5,868 nt of DNA from JASFTV01 sp050050615 (GTDB lineage Bacteria > Desulfobacterota > DSM-4660 > Desulfatiglandales > HGW-15): NCBI GenBank assembly GCA_050050615.1, contig JASFTV010000236.1, positions 1-5,868 of the forward strand. Direction: 5' to 3'. The notes under the pieces are model-generated. The model saw nothing but the letters and a program-made list of their open reading frames with translations, had not been told where the DNA came from and searched no databases. Shown here in pieces: positions 4,853 to 5,868 of the stretch. The stretch's first letter is position 1, and each line of letters starts with the position of its first letter. A program made the position numbers and the translations under genes.

Positions 4853-5868
4853 ATGCCTCGCAAATACATGATCCATACCAAAGCGGTTCCCCACCGCTTC
4901 AAAGCAGTGACAGAGTCAGGAATCATCGCCTGGGAAGAGGGTTGCCTCAAGTGTAACGTCTGTGTGAAGAAGCGCTGTGTTTACCAGGTGTATGAACGTC
5001 GAAGCCTTGATTCCCTGCAAATGATCGATTCCATAGACAATCAGTGTATGAACTGCTTGAGGTGCGTGCAGGGTTGCCCAAAGGAGTTGATTCATAAATC
5101 CGTAAACCCGGAGTTCAAAGAGATCGGGGACGCTCACTGGACTGCGGATATTATTGCCAGATTGTGGTACCAGGCTGAGACCGGCAAAATCCCGGTATCC
5201 GGCGCAGGCTACCCCGGCCCGTTCAGTGGCCCAGGCTTTGATGCCATGTGGACGGACATGTCCGAGATCGTTCGCCCTACGAGGGACGGCATCCATGGCC
5301 GTGAATACATCAGCACTGCTGTGGATGTGGGCAGGACGCCGGATCACCTCACCTTTGGTGAGAGCGGGGACCTCGGGGGCGATAGGCCTTCTTTGATCAG
5401 TATTCCTCTACCCATCATCCTGAGGGTTCCATCCTTCGGTGCTATCAGTGAGAGGACCATAAAGGGTTGGGCTCTAGGGGCAAAGCGTTTGGGAACCTTC
5501 CTGGCATTGCCTGATCATATGATACACAGGGGATTGGATGAGCTAATCTCTTGTCTGATACCCATCCTCAACGCGGGACCCATGGGCCTGGAGAGAGGGG
5601 ACAACCGAATACAGCTGGTAGAGCTCCTATGGAAAGAAGACTGGGAAAAGCGGCTTAAGACGGTCAGAAGGATCCATCCCTCCGCCTTGATATCCATTCG
5701 CCTGCCACTGGAGAGAGGGGTAGAACAGAGGGTCCTATCCGTTGCAAAGTCCGGGATCTCTATGGTCCACCTGGAAGGCAGTGTCAATGGAAGGGCTCAG
5801 GATGATGGAGCGCAATTCATAAGGGACGGCATCCGTTCAGTGCACCGGGCATTGGTAGAGGGTGGCAT
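4853..5868 (+). CDS. Ferredoxin-fused, diverged glutamate synthase (GltB)-like protein, 3' end outside the window
   Basis: 338 codons are visible and the frame is open at the window edge. The N-terminus is a dicluster ferredoxin: C31-x2-C34-x2-C37-x4-C42 and C65-x2-C68-x2-C71-x3-C75-P, enough for two [4Fe-4S] clusters. A linker with WYQAETGKIPVSG (105-117) and SEIVRPTRDGIHGRE (137-151) follows, then the start of a glutamate-synthase-type FMN-barrel domain with VPSFGAIS (192-199). This order matches archaeal-type glutamate synthases, which lack the glutaminase domain. After GAKRLGT (209-215) the expected TGEGG is absent, and the later GQGAKPGxGG and GGTGAAP motifs are not found, so FMN or glutamate chemistry may be lost. 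ATG at 4853 is preceded by a weak AGGGATGG (4838-4845). An in-frame stop at 4826 excludes longer ATG starts; ATG at 4868 is less likely. Its role is unknown. An electron-transfer function is suggested by the clusters and the metVF neighbourhood. Confidence 0.8.
   Translation, partial: MPRKYMIHTKAVPHRFKAVTESGIIAWEEGCLKCNVCVKKRCVYQVYERRSLDSLQMIDSIDNQCMNCLRCVQGCPKELIHKSVNPEFKEIGDAHWTADIIARLWYQAETGKIPVSGAGYPGPFSGPGFDAMWTDMSEIVRPTRDGIHGREYISTAVDVGRTPDHLTFGESGDLGGDRPSLISIPLPIILRVPSFGAISERTIKGWALGAKRLGTFLALPDHMIHRGLDELISCLIPILNAGPMGLERGDNRIQLVELLWKEDWEKRLKTVRRIHPSALISIRLPLERGVEQRVLSVAKSGISMVHLEGSVNGRAQDDGAQFIRDGIRSVHRALVEGG

Noticed and set aside
1..5868. tRNA, rRNA, CRISPR array, insertion sequence or transposase gene
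   Set aside because: I scanned both strands and saw no T-arm consensus with a supporting cloverleaf, no regular direct repeats with spacers, and no transposase motifs or terminal inverted repeats.

Overview
The window looks like chromosomal DNA from an anaerobic bacterium that uses the Wood-Ljungdahl pathway, most plausibly a sulfate-reducing or syntrophic member of the Desulfobacterota (Deltaproteobacteria in older usage). The evidence is an MvhD-like iron-sulfur subunit next to metV and metF, a ferredoxin-fused glutamate-synthase-like protein, and a bacterial-type aspartyl-tRNA synthetase. This placement rests on gene content and remembered family features, not on a database search.

Layout. 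Positions 1-1367 (minus strand) hold most of aspS, whose C-terminal part lies outside the window. A gap of about 1.1 kb (1368-2490) has no convincing protein gene. It contains a compact transcription-unit-like element at about 1972-2090: a TTGACA promoter-like sequence, a short structured RNA and a strong intrinsic terminator. Palindromes lie on either side of it. From 2491 to 4531 (plus strand) three genes are tightly packed: an MvhD-like protein, MetV and MetF. The first pair overlaps by 4 bp (ATGA) and the second is separated by 5 bp, so they are almost certainly one operon. A 321-bp gap follows (4532-4852), with a short degenerate octamer tandem repeat and several GC-rich hairpins. From 4853 to the window end runs the 5' part of a gene with two [4Fe-4S] ferredoxin motifs fused to a diverged glutamate synthase (GltB-type) domain.

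How the genes may work together. MetV and MetF form the MetVF-type methylene-tetrahydrofolate reductase, which interconverts methylene-THF and methyl-THF in the methyl branch of the Wood-Ljungdahl pathway. The MvhD-like protein probably passes electrons to or from it. In acetogens such as Moorella the same genes sit with HdrABC. No hdr gene is visible here, and the nearest redox gene downstream is the ferredoxin-GltB-like protein. That protein lacks glycine-rich motifs expected of a working glutamate synthase, so it may be a repurposed electron-transfer protein. A functional link between it and MetVF is inference from proximity and redox content only.
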